28,324 nucleotides of DNA from CAYPOY01 sp964412395 (GTDB taxonomy: Bacteria > Chloroflexota > Anaerolineae > B4-G1): assembly GCA_964412395.1 (NCBI GenBank), contig CAYPOY010000019.1, positions 1 to 28,324 of the forward strand. Direction: 5' to 3'. Shown here in pieces: positions 8,701 to 14,679 of the stretch. How positions within the stretch are numbered: position 1 is the stretch's first letter; every line of letters starts with the position of its first letter. The notes under the pieces were generated by a model. It made no database searches, was not told the DNA's origin, and saw nothing but the letters and a program-made list of their open reading frames with translations. The translations under genes and the position numbers were made by a program.

Positions 8701-10786
8701 GAGCGATGGCCCGCATCGTGGCGGCATCGGGGTAGTAGATGAAGCAAGCGCCGGTGATGGGCTTCAGTCCCAGGTCGGCGGCGATGGTGAGGTAGGCATC
8801 CTGGGTGGTGGAGAGCAGTTCACGCGCTTCCACGGGCATGTCGGGGAAGCGGGCGACGGTGACCACATCGCTAGAGAGTTCGTCCAGTTCGCAGCCGGCG
8901 AAATACCACGCGTCGTCCCGCTGCACGAACCGCACGTCGTAGGAAACAGACAGCTCGCGCCCCGTCCCGTCGGCCCAGCGGTAGGCAACTGTGAGGGTGA
9001 CGTCCGCCTCGCCGTCGCCGATGCGCATCCGGCCGGGCTCGACGGTCACCTCGGTCAGTTCCAGCAACCACAGGCTGTCGAACCAGGCGGCCTGGGTTGC
9101 CTGTAGGTCAGGATCGTTCGGGTTGAGTCCTGCGAGAAATGCCTCTCTGTCACCGCTGGCGATGCTGGCGCGGAGCCGCTCTACGGCCTGTTCCAGCTCG
9201 ACGTGTCCCTGCGCCAGCGCGGCCAGCGTGTGGGCGGAGAGGACGCCGACTGTCTTCAGTTTCTCCGGCTCAATGACCTCGACTTCGTCGTCCGGGGTGT
9301 GGTAGAAAGTGTCGGGCCACCAGATGAGCATGGCCGCGGGCACTCCTGCCTCGTAGAAGGAGAAGTGGTCGCTGTGCCCTTCGAAGGTGAGGGTGGTGGT
9401 AACGCCGTAGGCACCGGCGCTGGCCTGCAGTTGGGCAGCCACGGCCCCCTCTCCGTCTATCTGCAGCGCCTCGCCCGCGCCAACCATGTCCAGGTTGAGC
9501 ATGGCGACGGTGCGAGTGAGCGGATACGTGGGGTTCTCCACGTAGTGCCGGGAGCCCAGCAGCCCCTGCTCCTCGCCGTCCCAGGCGGCGAAGAGTACAC
9601 TGCGGGCAGGGTGGAAGTCCTGCGCCTGCCACAGCCGGGCAATCTCCAGCATTGTGGCGATGCCAGAAGCATTGTCGTTGGCACCGTTCATAATGGTGAT
9701 GGCGCCGTCCGGCTCGCGTCCCAGGTGGTCGTAGTGAGCGCCGATGACGACGATACTCCCCCCATCCCCCCCTATGAAGGGGGGAGCCGTGGGGTTGGAG
9801 CCGGGAAGGAGACCCAGGACGTTGCGGGCCTCGACCACTTCCTGTTCCTCAAGAACCACGGCTATCCGCACGGTGGTGGAGAGGGGCGTGGCGGCGAAGC
9901 GCAGGCTCAGGTCGTCCAGCGTGTAGTCGGTGCCGATGAGAAGGTCCTGCGCGACGGCCTCGGAGATCAGGCAGGCAGGGATGGTCTGCGGCACCCAGGC
10001 GGTCTTGCGGTAGCCCCCGCGCCGGAATGGCTCGCCCTCCCTTTCTCGATCCAGCAGCAAAAGGCCGCCGACCTGGTGCTCGATGGCCTGACGATAGACC
10101 TCGGGTTCGGCGGTGAGGCGGCACAGCGCGACTTTGCCGGCCATGTCGAGGCCAGCGTAGTCATCGTGCAGACACTCGTTCAGCCAGACGACCGACCCTT
10201 CTCCCTCTCCTGCGCCGAGATAGCCGCCGGTCAGGGCGCGGTAGTCGGTGCGGTAGGCGTAGGTGTGGGTAAGTGTCTCCCCTCTGTGGGATGTGATGGT
10301 GAGAACTGGCGGTGACGTGATCCGCCCATAGGGCACGGTGAAGGTCTGGAAGTAGGTGGAGTCCACCCCGGCCGGCTGTAAGCCATATTCGGCGAAGCGG
10401 GCGGCGATGTAGTCACCGGCGGCCCGCCCGCCGGGGGTGCCAGGCTGGCGGCCGCCCAGTTCGTCGCTGGCCAGGTACGCGATGTGCTCCAGCGCCCGCT
10501 CCTCGTCGAACATACGGGCGGCGGCGGTGTAATTGGTAGCGGGAACCGGAGGCCCCACGACTATCCCCACTGTGCCTGGCGCGGGTGTTGGGTGCATCAC
10601 AGCGGGGGTAGCCGTGCTCGCTGGCGGCCACTGGAATTGGAAAGGTGCCGGCTCGGCGGCGTCCTGAGACGCAGTTGGCCGGAACAGGCTCCACAGGTAA
10701 GCCAGGATGGCGACCTGGACGAGGGCCAGGACGACGATCAGGGTGATGAGGGTGCGGCGGCTAAGGTTATTGTGTGGCTTGTTCAT
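5768..10786 (-). CDS. Giant membrane-anchored protein with two M28 peptidase domains, one intact and one degenerate
   Basis: The 1672-residue protein has an N-terminal signal anchor (about 11-35), so the bulk is extracytoplasmic. Modules in order: M28 zinc aminopeptidase fold with a PA-like insert (about 90-530); NTF2-like segment (540-640); peptidase-MA-like segment (645-850); a second NTF2-like segment (865-965); a second MA-like segment (970-1180); a second PA + M28 (1195-1672). M28 copy 1 has all ligands: His351, Asp371, Glu405/Glu406, Asp433, His496. Copy 2 keeps His1491, Glu1543/Glu1544 and Asp1571, but the bridging Asp is Arg1509 and the last His is Leu1642, so it is probably inactive. 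Neither MA segment has HExxH; the second reads QELTR. Four palindromic repeats are inserted in frame. It is last in a minus-strand operon, its start overlapping the Ntn-hydrolase gene by 20 bp. Confidence 0.85.
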   Translation of the reverse strand: MNKPHNNLSRRTLITLIVVLALVQVAILAYLWSLFRPTASQDAAEPAPFQFQWPPASTATPAVMHPTPAPGTVGIVVGPPVPATNYTAAARMFDEERALEHIAYLASDELGGRQPGTPGGRAAGDYIAARFAEYGLQPAGVDSTYFQTFTVPYGRITSPPVLTITSHRGETLTHTYAYRTDYRALTGGYLGAGEGEGSVVWLNECLHDDYAGLDMAGKVALCRLTAEPEVYRQAIEHQVGGLLLLDREREGEPFRRGGYRKTAWVPQTIPACLISEAVAQDLLIGTDYTLDDLSLRFAATPLSTTVRIAVVLEEQEVVEARNVLGLLPGSNPTAPPFIGGDGGSIVVIGAHYDHLGREPDGAITIMNGANDNASGIATMLEIARLWQAQDFHPARSVLFAAWDGEEQGLLGSRHYVENPTYPLTRTVAMLNLDMVGAGEALQIDGEGAVAAQLQASAGAYGVTTTLTFEGHSDHFSFYEAGVPAAMLIWWPDTFYHTPDDEVEVIEPEKLKTVGVLSAHTLAALAQGHVELEQAVERLRASIASGDREAFLAGLNPNDPDLQATQAAWFDSLWLLELTEVTVEPGRMRIGDGEADVTLTVAYRWADGTGRELSVSYDVRFVQRDDAWYFAGCELDELSSDVVTVARFPDMPVEARELLSTTQDAYLTIAADLGLKPITGACFIYYPDAATMRAIARPAAPSLSPPLAGRGRGGWLVSSAGLAEIAWGQPITPAVVNLTLNQMGLPPDEGAWLREGLALYYEDGAEREHLPILATTDVVTPLFGFPAGSTEFTEVLSDLPDQEAQALRAHAWSATEYLLDRYGTDGLHALCTAWGRSHDFSRAIQQALGLSSARFESAWRADRLDPLRADAGGIQATIAARIEAVLEGNEAGFLSTVTPVDPGLRTEERNWFADLADHPVVSYSVAGELVGWSQWRSQRPATAAIVALSVESVITGGQPIQVGYDARFVREGDRWLYAGMTWNKLTSTHFILKYQDHGKAWAQRILDLAEAAYAQVTADLDAAPSLPQEIKVYDDGELFRTSVFLSLPGWVSGWTRPGEAIKCRFRDDSDRAIQRIIAQELTRQVLFAQGLSSPLAGGIEGGLSWLHEGVANSEVGRVLPLGIHRMAGECSPVVQEAVRHHDEFPLQSLLSWEDVPDDQVELFSAQSWSVVSYIVEQHGLPGLRRFIAQSIASDDVATNLHTALGVDPEPFLAEWREYARVAGVPDDLVSLAQRFPPERALAHIAVLSSAEFGGREAGAPGADLAAAYIAERFASLGLQPLGDPLVPSPAPPYEGGERRGYLQQFPISYTHLISVPTLTLLDADGTGLHEFTYRQDFLESAGEGIAEGELVWVHTEDLEGMRFGGAVVLERDVDDPAARAVQLQDHGAGGLVIATDREPKDFQTGHVRSISGSQVTIPVFEITGAAFETLLNQLGMEYRDLSFAPPALPLGVQMQQTIVRLPVATTLTANALGLLPGSDPNLADEVLIVGAHYDHIGQSPDGLYFPGANRNASGVAALLEMARVWQSAGYRPARSVLFAAWSAEELDSAGVAHYLVHPAVPLTQTVGVIALDSIGNGRGYRLLFYGTQEDLPLIHRIEAGTAGLGRRAQRRISTGEGWHTLFNSTGIPTVKLIWDEAERDFYLPTDTADRIDPDRLAFSGEILTLVSSWLASR
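6886..6935. repeat. Palindromic GC-rich repeat, in-frame insert in the M28 gene
   Basis: GGTACC ends enclose an inner C-run/G-run palindrome (CCCCCCCCTCATAGGGGGGGG). On the coding strand it reads PSPAPPYEGGERRG (about residues 1285-1301), a loop-like insert before the PA region of M28 copy 2. The core resembles the inserts at 7484, 8645 and 9756. Confidence 0.75.
7484..7521. repeat. Palindromic GC-rich repeat, in-frame insert in the M28 gene
   Basis: The core TTCCCCCTGCGAGGGGGGAG is palindromic and resembles the inserts at 6886, 8645 and 9756. It encodes SSPLAGGIEGGLS (about residues 1089-1101) between QELTR and the WLHEG segment of the second MA-like module. Confidence 0.7.
8645..8688. repeat. 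Palindromic GC-rich repeat, in-frame insert in the M28 gene
   Basis: The core CCCCTCCCTGCGAGGGGAGG is palindromic. It encodes SPPLAGRGRGGW (about residues 700-714), an insert in the first MA-like module with the same PP.xGG pattern as the other copies. Confidence 0.7.
9756..9794. repeat. Palindromic GC-rich repeat, in-frame insert in the M28 gene
   Basis: The core CCCCCCTATGAAGGGGGGAG is palindromic. It encodes APPFIGGDGG (about residues 331-344), just before the strand that carries the metal-binding GAHYDH of M28 copy 1. The shorter loop at the equivalent place in copy 2 (LLPGSDPNLADEVLIVGAHYDH) shows it is an insertion. Confidence 0.75.
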
Positions 10787-11945
10787 CGCGCGCAGGAAAG
10801 TTGTGCAGGTTGTCGTACTGTCGCCCCATAGTCACGGTTACATCACCGGTGCTCATCCCGTAGACAACCGACCATTGTGTGTTCTCCTGGGACACCTCTG
10901 CCAGGAGGTCTACGGCGTCCTGCGTGGTCATCCGGCCTTGGACTTCTATGAGGCGTTGGCTGATCCTGTCGTACCGCCAACACTCCCCTTCCGCCGATGC
11001 ATCGGCCGAAGCGCGTAGGAAATTCGTCGCCAGATGCCAGGCTGTCTCATTGGGGATGACTACCATCTCACCCTGGTAAAATTCCACCAGCACCGAGCGT
11101 CCCGACGAGTCGGCGATCAGATAATGAAGGAGTGGGCCGCCCTCCATATCAACGTTATAGTTTTGGAGGATGGCAACAGCCTCGTCTACGTTGTTGGCGT
11201 GATCGAGTATCTTGCGAATCACTCTCAACGGGCCGATGGTCTCTTTGCCTGGGTCGGGGTGCATCTGCCCTGGCGGCACGGCCGCCATGCCAATGACCAG
11301 ACCGCGCTCATTCATGCCATCGAACGGCAAGCGCGGTGCATCTAAAAGCGCTTGACGCTCGGCGAGGGACAGATCAGTCAGTGTGCCTGCCCCGTCTCCC
11401 CCGAACCCCAGGTAGGCGATATCCACCATCGAAACCGAAGCGTATCCATCCGGTGGGTCGGTGAACAGGAGCAAGGCCGGGCTGTATTCCCAGTCAAAGT
11501 TGCGGCCATAGAGCATGCTGTCCGCATCGCCAAGAGCGGCGAAAAGCGAACAGGCCCACATCAGGTTTGGGTGCGGCAGGTTCGCACTCGCCAGCCACTT
11601 GACACTCTCAGGGGAAGATACCCTCTGATCGTATGCGCCGTAGTAGTGCATGGTGTAGAGCGGATAGTCGTCCACTTGCTCCAGGCTGCCGAGCGTCGCG
11701 GCTTCTTCTTCCGACAGACCATCTGCGCGGTTTTCATCTATCGGCGCGGCAGTTGGGGTTGAGGTCACAGGGAGCGTAGGGGGAGCCGTCAATGAGGGAG
11801 AGACAGGCGTCGTGGCAGCCGGTGAAGGGACAGGCGCAGGCGCGTCTGCGGCCTTCTCGCCGCTACCACAAGCGGCAATCAGCAATGCGGCAACTATCAG
11901 GACGAACGTAGTCAAGCGGTTACGGCGACCAAACCCCCAGCCCAT
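10767..11945 (-). CDS. Lipoprotein of the Ntn-hydrolase (linear amide C-N hydrolase / C45-C95-like) fold
   Basis: The 392-residue protein starts with a signal peptide and lipobox (LLIAACGS, Cys26) and a Pro/Thr/Ala-rich spacer to about residue 70. The catalytic domain begins near LMWACSLFAALGDADSMLYG and continues RNFDWEY, a pattern of choloylglycine-hydrolase and penicillin-acyltransferase relatives in which Cys132 would be the nucleophile freed by self-cleavage. NERGLVIGMAAVP, ADSSGRSVLVEF and ATNFL follow the family layout. It probably hydrolyses an amide outside the membrane; the substrate is unknown. ATG 11945 is preferred over TTG 11948, with GAGGGG five bases upstream. It lies between two M28-type genes in one operon. 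Confidence 0.75.
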   Translation of the reverse strand: MGWGFGRRNRLTTFVLIVAALLIAACGSGEKAADAPAPVPSPAATTPVSPSLTAPPTLPVTSTPTAAPIDENRADGLSEEEAATLGSLEQVDDYPLYTMHYYGAYDQRVSSPESVKWLASANLPHPNLMWACSLFAALGDADSMLYGRNFDWEYSPALLLFTDPPDGYASVSMVDIAYLGFGGDGAGTLTDLSLAERQALLDAPRLPFDGMNERGLVIGMAAVPPGQMHPDPGKETIGPLRVIRKILDHANNVDEAVAILQNYNVDMEGGPLLHYLIADSSGRSVLVEFYQGEMVVIPNETAWHLATNFLRASADASAEGECWRYDRISQRLIEVQGRMTTQDAVDLLAEVSQENTQWSVVYGMSTGDVTVTMGRQYDNLHNFPARDEQATQ

Positions 11946-11980
11946 CAAACCCCTCGCTGAACGTCAGTTGCTCCAGTTCG

Positions 11981-12000
11981 CCTCACGCTTCACGTTTTAC
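11981..12000. repeat. Short ACGTGAA-type tract
   Basis: The tract CCTCACGCTTCACGTTTTAC lies between two minus-strand genes and is, reverse-complemented, close to the ACGTGAAACGTGAAACGTAAA tract at 23236-23259. Such heptamer-like tracts look like a genome-wide simple repeat. No function is evident. Confidence 0.45.
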
Positions 12001-12003
12001 GCA

Positions 12004-13533
12004 TCAGTATCTCGGCTCGTGCGCAGCCGTGATCAGCGTCAAATTGACCACCTGGGCTGCCTGGCTCAGGTGATGCGGGTTGATGCTACCCAGCGTATCG
12101 TCGGCCAACGCGGGCGGCGGGTCGCCCCAGGTAACGATCAGCGTGCCATTCTCCCCGCTAAACAACTGCTGATAACGGTGGCGCGGCGCCCCGCCCTGAG
12201 TTACATCCACGTCCAGCCTTTCGGCGCTGGAGGCAAGCAGGTTGAACAGGTTGTCCCGCCCACTCACCTGACGCGCCACCAGCCCGTCGCCGGTGGCACT
12301 GCCCAGCCGGTCCAGGTGAATCACTGCGGCGATGTCGTAGCGATGGATGAAGCCGGTGGGTAGGTCGTGGAAGTAGTGTGCTCCCGAGTAGGGCAATTCG
12401 CCACCGACCCAGGCCGCAAAAAGCACGGAGCGCCGGGGCTGGAACTCCTGCTCCTGCCATAGGCGGGCGATCTCCAGCATCGCCGCGACACCCGATGCGT
12501 TGCCGTTAGCGCCGGGGTAGAGCGTGCCATCGGACTTCGGCGAGCCCAGTCGAGCTGGCGCGCGCCCCAACCCATCGTAGTGGCAGGAGACGATGACCAA
12601 CTCCCGCGCCAGGTTGGCGTCAGAGCCGTCGAGCAGCCACATCACGTTGTACGCCGTGACCGTCTCGGGCGGCTCGAGTTGGAGCCGCTGACGCACCCAC
12701 GCGTCCAGTTCGCGGGTGATCCAGGGCGACCCTGTCCCATCCAACCCGGCAATCTCCTCCCGGAGCGCTTCGACGTCGAGCCCGTCGCCGGACAGAATAG
12801 CGTCGGCGGTGGCGGGGGTGATGCGAAAGACCGGCAGGGGGGGACGCTCCAGGTAGAAACCAGGTTTTTTCCGAAAAACCTGGTTTCTTGGCGTCACGTC
12901 GTCCGAGACGATCAGCATGCCCTGCGCGCCCCGGATGAGCGCCTCGGTGACGAAGTTTTCGGGCGCGTTGCCGGCGATGACCATCGCAACGCGCCCTCTC
13001 AAGTCTAGCCCCTTGAAGCGGGCGTACATCTCCTCCGGCGACCGCTGGCTCAAGGCCGTGGACGGGGGGAAGAGGACAAGGGTGACCGGAGCCTCGGCTT
13101 GGCCGCTGCCGCCGTGATGCTCGATGGACTCGCCATAGTCGGCCAGGCGGGTAAAGGCGGTGAGCGCAACCCCTTCTTCATCCACCAGCGCCAACTCTGA
13201 CGGCTCTGCCGGGCGGGCCAGCGTGAGCGGCACTTCTTTGAACCAGCCACCGGGCGGGGCGTCCAGGCCGTAGGCCTCGAGTTCGTCCACGATGTACTCC
13301 GCCGCCCGGTACGCCTCCGGGCTGCCGACGCCGCGCCCGTTCATGCCAGGTGCGCTGAGGAACTCGACGTGACGCACCAGATCGGCCTCGCTGACTTGCT
13401 GGGCCAGGTGCCGGTAGGAGGGGGCGGGGCCCAGGGTGATGATGACGTAGATGCTGGCGGCGGTGATGAGCGCGACACCGGCGATCCCCCGCCAACTGAG
13501 CAACACAGCAGTGTTGAACTCGACTTTATCCAT
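12004..13533 (-). CDS. M28 peptidase-like protein lacking key metal ligands; 3' half of a split permease-peptidase gene
   Basis: The 509-residue product has one membrane helix (about 13-35), then a PA-containing M28 domain facing outward. The fold is clear (VIVSCHYDGLG, GANGNASGVAAMLEIARLW, RSVLFAAW), but the active site is incomplete. His318, Glu379 and Asp408 remain. The bridging Asp is Gly344, the catalytic Glu is Gly378, and the final His is absent from PPALADDTLGS. It is probably a non-catalytic binding or regulatory domain. Residues 1-5 come from a MITE-like insertion and no ribosome binding site precedes ATG 13533, so expression may be weak. Without the insertion the frame continues from DppC. 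A palindromic repeat at 12855-12888 is inserted in frame. Confidence 0.75.
   Translation of the reverse strand: MDKVEFNTAVLLSWRGIAGVALITAASIYVIITLGPAPSYRHLAQQVSEADLVRHVEFLSAPGMNGRGVGSPEAYRAAEYIVDELEAYGLDAPPGGWFKEVPLTLARPAEPSELALVDEEGVALTAFTRLADYGESIEHHGGSGQAEAPVTLVLFPPSTALSQRSPEEMYARFKGLDLRGRVAMVIAGNAPENFVTEALIRGAQGMLIVSDDVTPRNQVFRKKPGFYLERPPLPVFRITPATADAILSGDGLDVEALREEIAGLDGTGSPWITRELDAWVRQRLQLEPPETVTAYNVMWLLDGSDANLARELVIVSCHYDGLGRAPARLGSPKSDGTLYPGANGNASGVAAMLEIARLWQEQEFQPRRSVLFAAWVGGELPYSGAHYFHDLPTGFIHRYDIAAVIHLDRLGSATGDGLVARQVSGRDNLFNLLASSAERLDVDVTQGGAPRHRYQQLFSGENGTLIVTWGDPPPALADDTLGSINPHHLSQAAQVVNLTLITAAHEPRY
12855..12888. repeat. Perfect palindrome inserted in frame in the M28-like gene
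   Basis: AGAAACCAGGTTTTT and AAAAACCTGGTTTCT form a 15-bp perfect stem with a 4-base loop. It encodes NQVFRKKPGFYLE on the minus strand. Its AT-rich arms differ in type from the C/G-run palindromes in the neighbouring genes. In RNA it would form a strong hairpin inside the coding region. Confidence 0.8.
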
Positions 13534-13668
13534 TTCGGCGTTTTTGGGCCAATTTTCACTGATTTTGGCCGATTTTGAGCCATTTTAGCAATATTGACCC
13601 CCTGCATATAGGTGCGTGCTACAATTTCAACCCAGATATGGGGGTCGAATACAAATGGATAAAGTCGA
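13520..13668. mobile_element. MITE-like insertion (149 bp) splitting a DppC-M28 fusion gene
   Basis: The ends are a 16-bp perfect inverted repeat, TCGACTTTATCCATTT (13520-13535) and AAATGGATAAAGTCGA (13653-13668). The direct repeat GTTGAAC flanks it at 13513-13519 and 13669-13675, a 7-bp target duplication. No transposase is encoded. Removing the element plus one duplication (156 bp, 52 codons) joins DppC residue 337 in frame to residue 8 of the M28-like protein. The target is itself nearly palindromic, so the exact edge between repeat and duplication rests partly on one central base plus the frame argument. The element supplies the new stop of DppC and the new ATG of the downstream frame. 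Confidence 0.75.
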
Positions 13669-14679
13669 GTTGAACAGACCCTGGTCAATCAGCCGCCGCA
13701 GCCCCTCGCCCAGCAGGTTGAAGCCGGTGACCGACACGAAGAAGGCGATGGCGGGGAACATGACCATCCACGGGCGGGAGCGGGCCCACGCTCGCGACCC
13801 GGCCATCATCGCGCCCCACTCCGGCAGCGCGAAGTACTGCCTTTGCGAGAAGTCGCCCACGGGGATAGCGGTGCCGCCGCCGATGTAGACGCCGACGAAG
13901 CCCAGTTCGCCCAGGATCATCAGCCCCGCTCCCATCTCCAGCAGGGTGATGACGATCAGCGCTGGCAAGACGTTGGGCAGGATGTGGCGAATCGCCAGTT
14001 CCAGCGAGTTTAGTCCGATGGCCCATCCGCTGTCCAGGAAGGGTTCTTGCTTGATACGGATGAACTCGGCGCGGATGTACTGGGCGATCTCCCCCCAGCC
14101 CACGGCGCACAGGGCGACGATGAACACCGGCAGGCCCCGCCGAATGTTCAGCGCGAAGATGAGGATCATCGCCACCAGCAGCATGGGCAGTGAGATCAAC
14201 ATCTGTATGGTTCCCATCACAACCTGGTCCACCAGCCGGCCCTTGTTCCAACCGGCCAGGCCGCCCAGTGCCAGCCCCAGCGCCAGGCGAGCCATCGTGA
14301 TGAAGGCAGCGGCCACCAGCGTGTTGCGCGTGCCGTAGAGCAGCATGCTCAGCGTGTCGCGGCCCAGTTCGTCGGTGCCCATCGGGTGCTCGGGCGAGGG
14401 TGGGAAGGGCGGGGAACTGAGATTGCCGTCCACGTACTCCATGGAGTGGCGACCGTGCAGGTAGGGGTTCTGCGGGGCCAGCAGTGGTCCGAACAGGACG
14501 CCGGTGAACAAGATCAGCACGATCAGCCCGCCAGCCAGCAAGGGGACGTTGAACAGAATATGGCGCAGACGGACACGTCGCCGCCGGACCTCTCCACCCG
14601 CGTGCGGGGAGGTGTGGCGCAGCCTGGAAAGATCGGCGCGAGGGTTCAGGAGACGAGTGAGGAATGTGCGCAACCTCAC
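13627..14679 (-). CDS. Dipeptide-type ABC transporter permease (DppC/OppC-like), 3'-disrupted
   Basis: The 350-residue protein has a first membrane helix at about 39-60, the extracytoplasmic LAPQNPY..HPMGTDELGRD segment typical of DppC proteins, and the binding-protein-dependent transport domain (about 95-330). The ATPase-contact loop is EFIRIKQEPFLDSGWAIGLNS. The last 13 residues (338-350) are encoded by the MITE-like element rather than by permease sequence. GTG 14679 overlaps the DppB stop as GTGA, indicating translational coupling. A palindromic repeat (14589-14618) is inserted in frame in the N-terminal tail as TSPHAGGEVRR. No ATPase or binding protein is in the window, so these must come from elsewhere or the permease has another role. 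Confidence 0.85.
   Translation of the reverse strand: MRLRTFLTRLLNPRADLSRLRHTSPHAGGEVRRRRVRLRHILFNVPLLAGGLIVLILFTGVLFGPLLAPQNPYLHGRHSMEYVDGNLSSPPFPPSPEHPMGTDELGRDTLSMLLYGTRNTLVAAAFITMARLALGLALGGLAGWNKGRLVDQVVMGTIQMLISLPMLLVAMILIFALNIRRGLPVFIVALCAVGWGEIAQYIRAEFIRIKQEPFLDSGWAIGLNSLELAIRHILPNVLPALIVITLLEMGAGLMILGELGFVGVYIGGGTAIPVGDFSQRQYFALPEWGAMMAGSRAWARSRPWMVMFPAIAFFVSVTGFNLLGEGLRRLIDQGLFNSTLSICIRPPYLG
14589..14618. repeat. Palindromic GC-rich repeat inside the DppC gene
   Basis: CCACCCGCGTGCGGGGAGG forms a short palindrome and encodes SPHAGGEVRR on the minus strand. It resembles the C-run/G-run repeats of the M28 gene and sits in the cytosolic N-terminal tail, where inserts are tolerated. 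Confidence 0.5.

Noticed and set aside
9203..10315. A 370-codon plus-strand frame inside the large M28 gene.
   Set aside because: It is antisense to conserved M28 ligand motifs and has no recognisable domain.
13520..13668. The inverted repeat as a transcription terminator of dppC.
   Set aside because: The arms are 117 bp apart, lack a T-run, and are flanked by a direct repeat that restores the frame when removed, so an insertion explains them better.
13616..13888. A plus-strand frame starting with a second copy of MDKVE-like sequence.
   Set aside because: Its start is the other inverted end of the MITE-like element and the rest is antisense to DppC.
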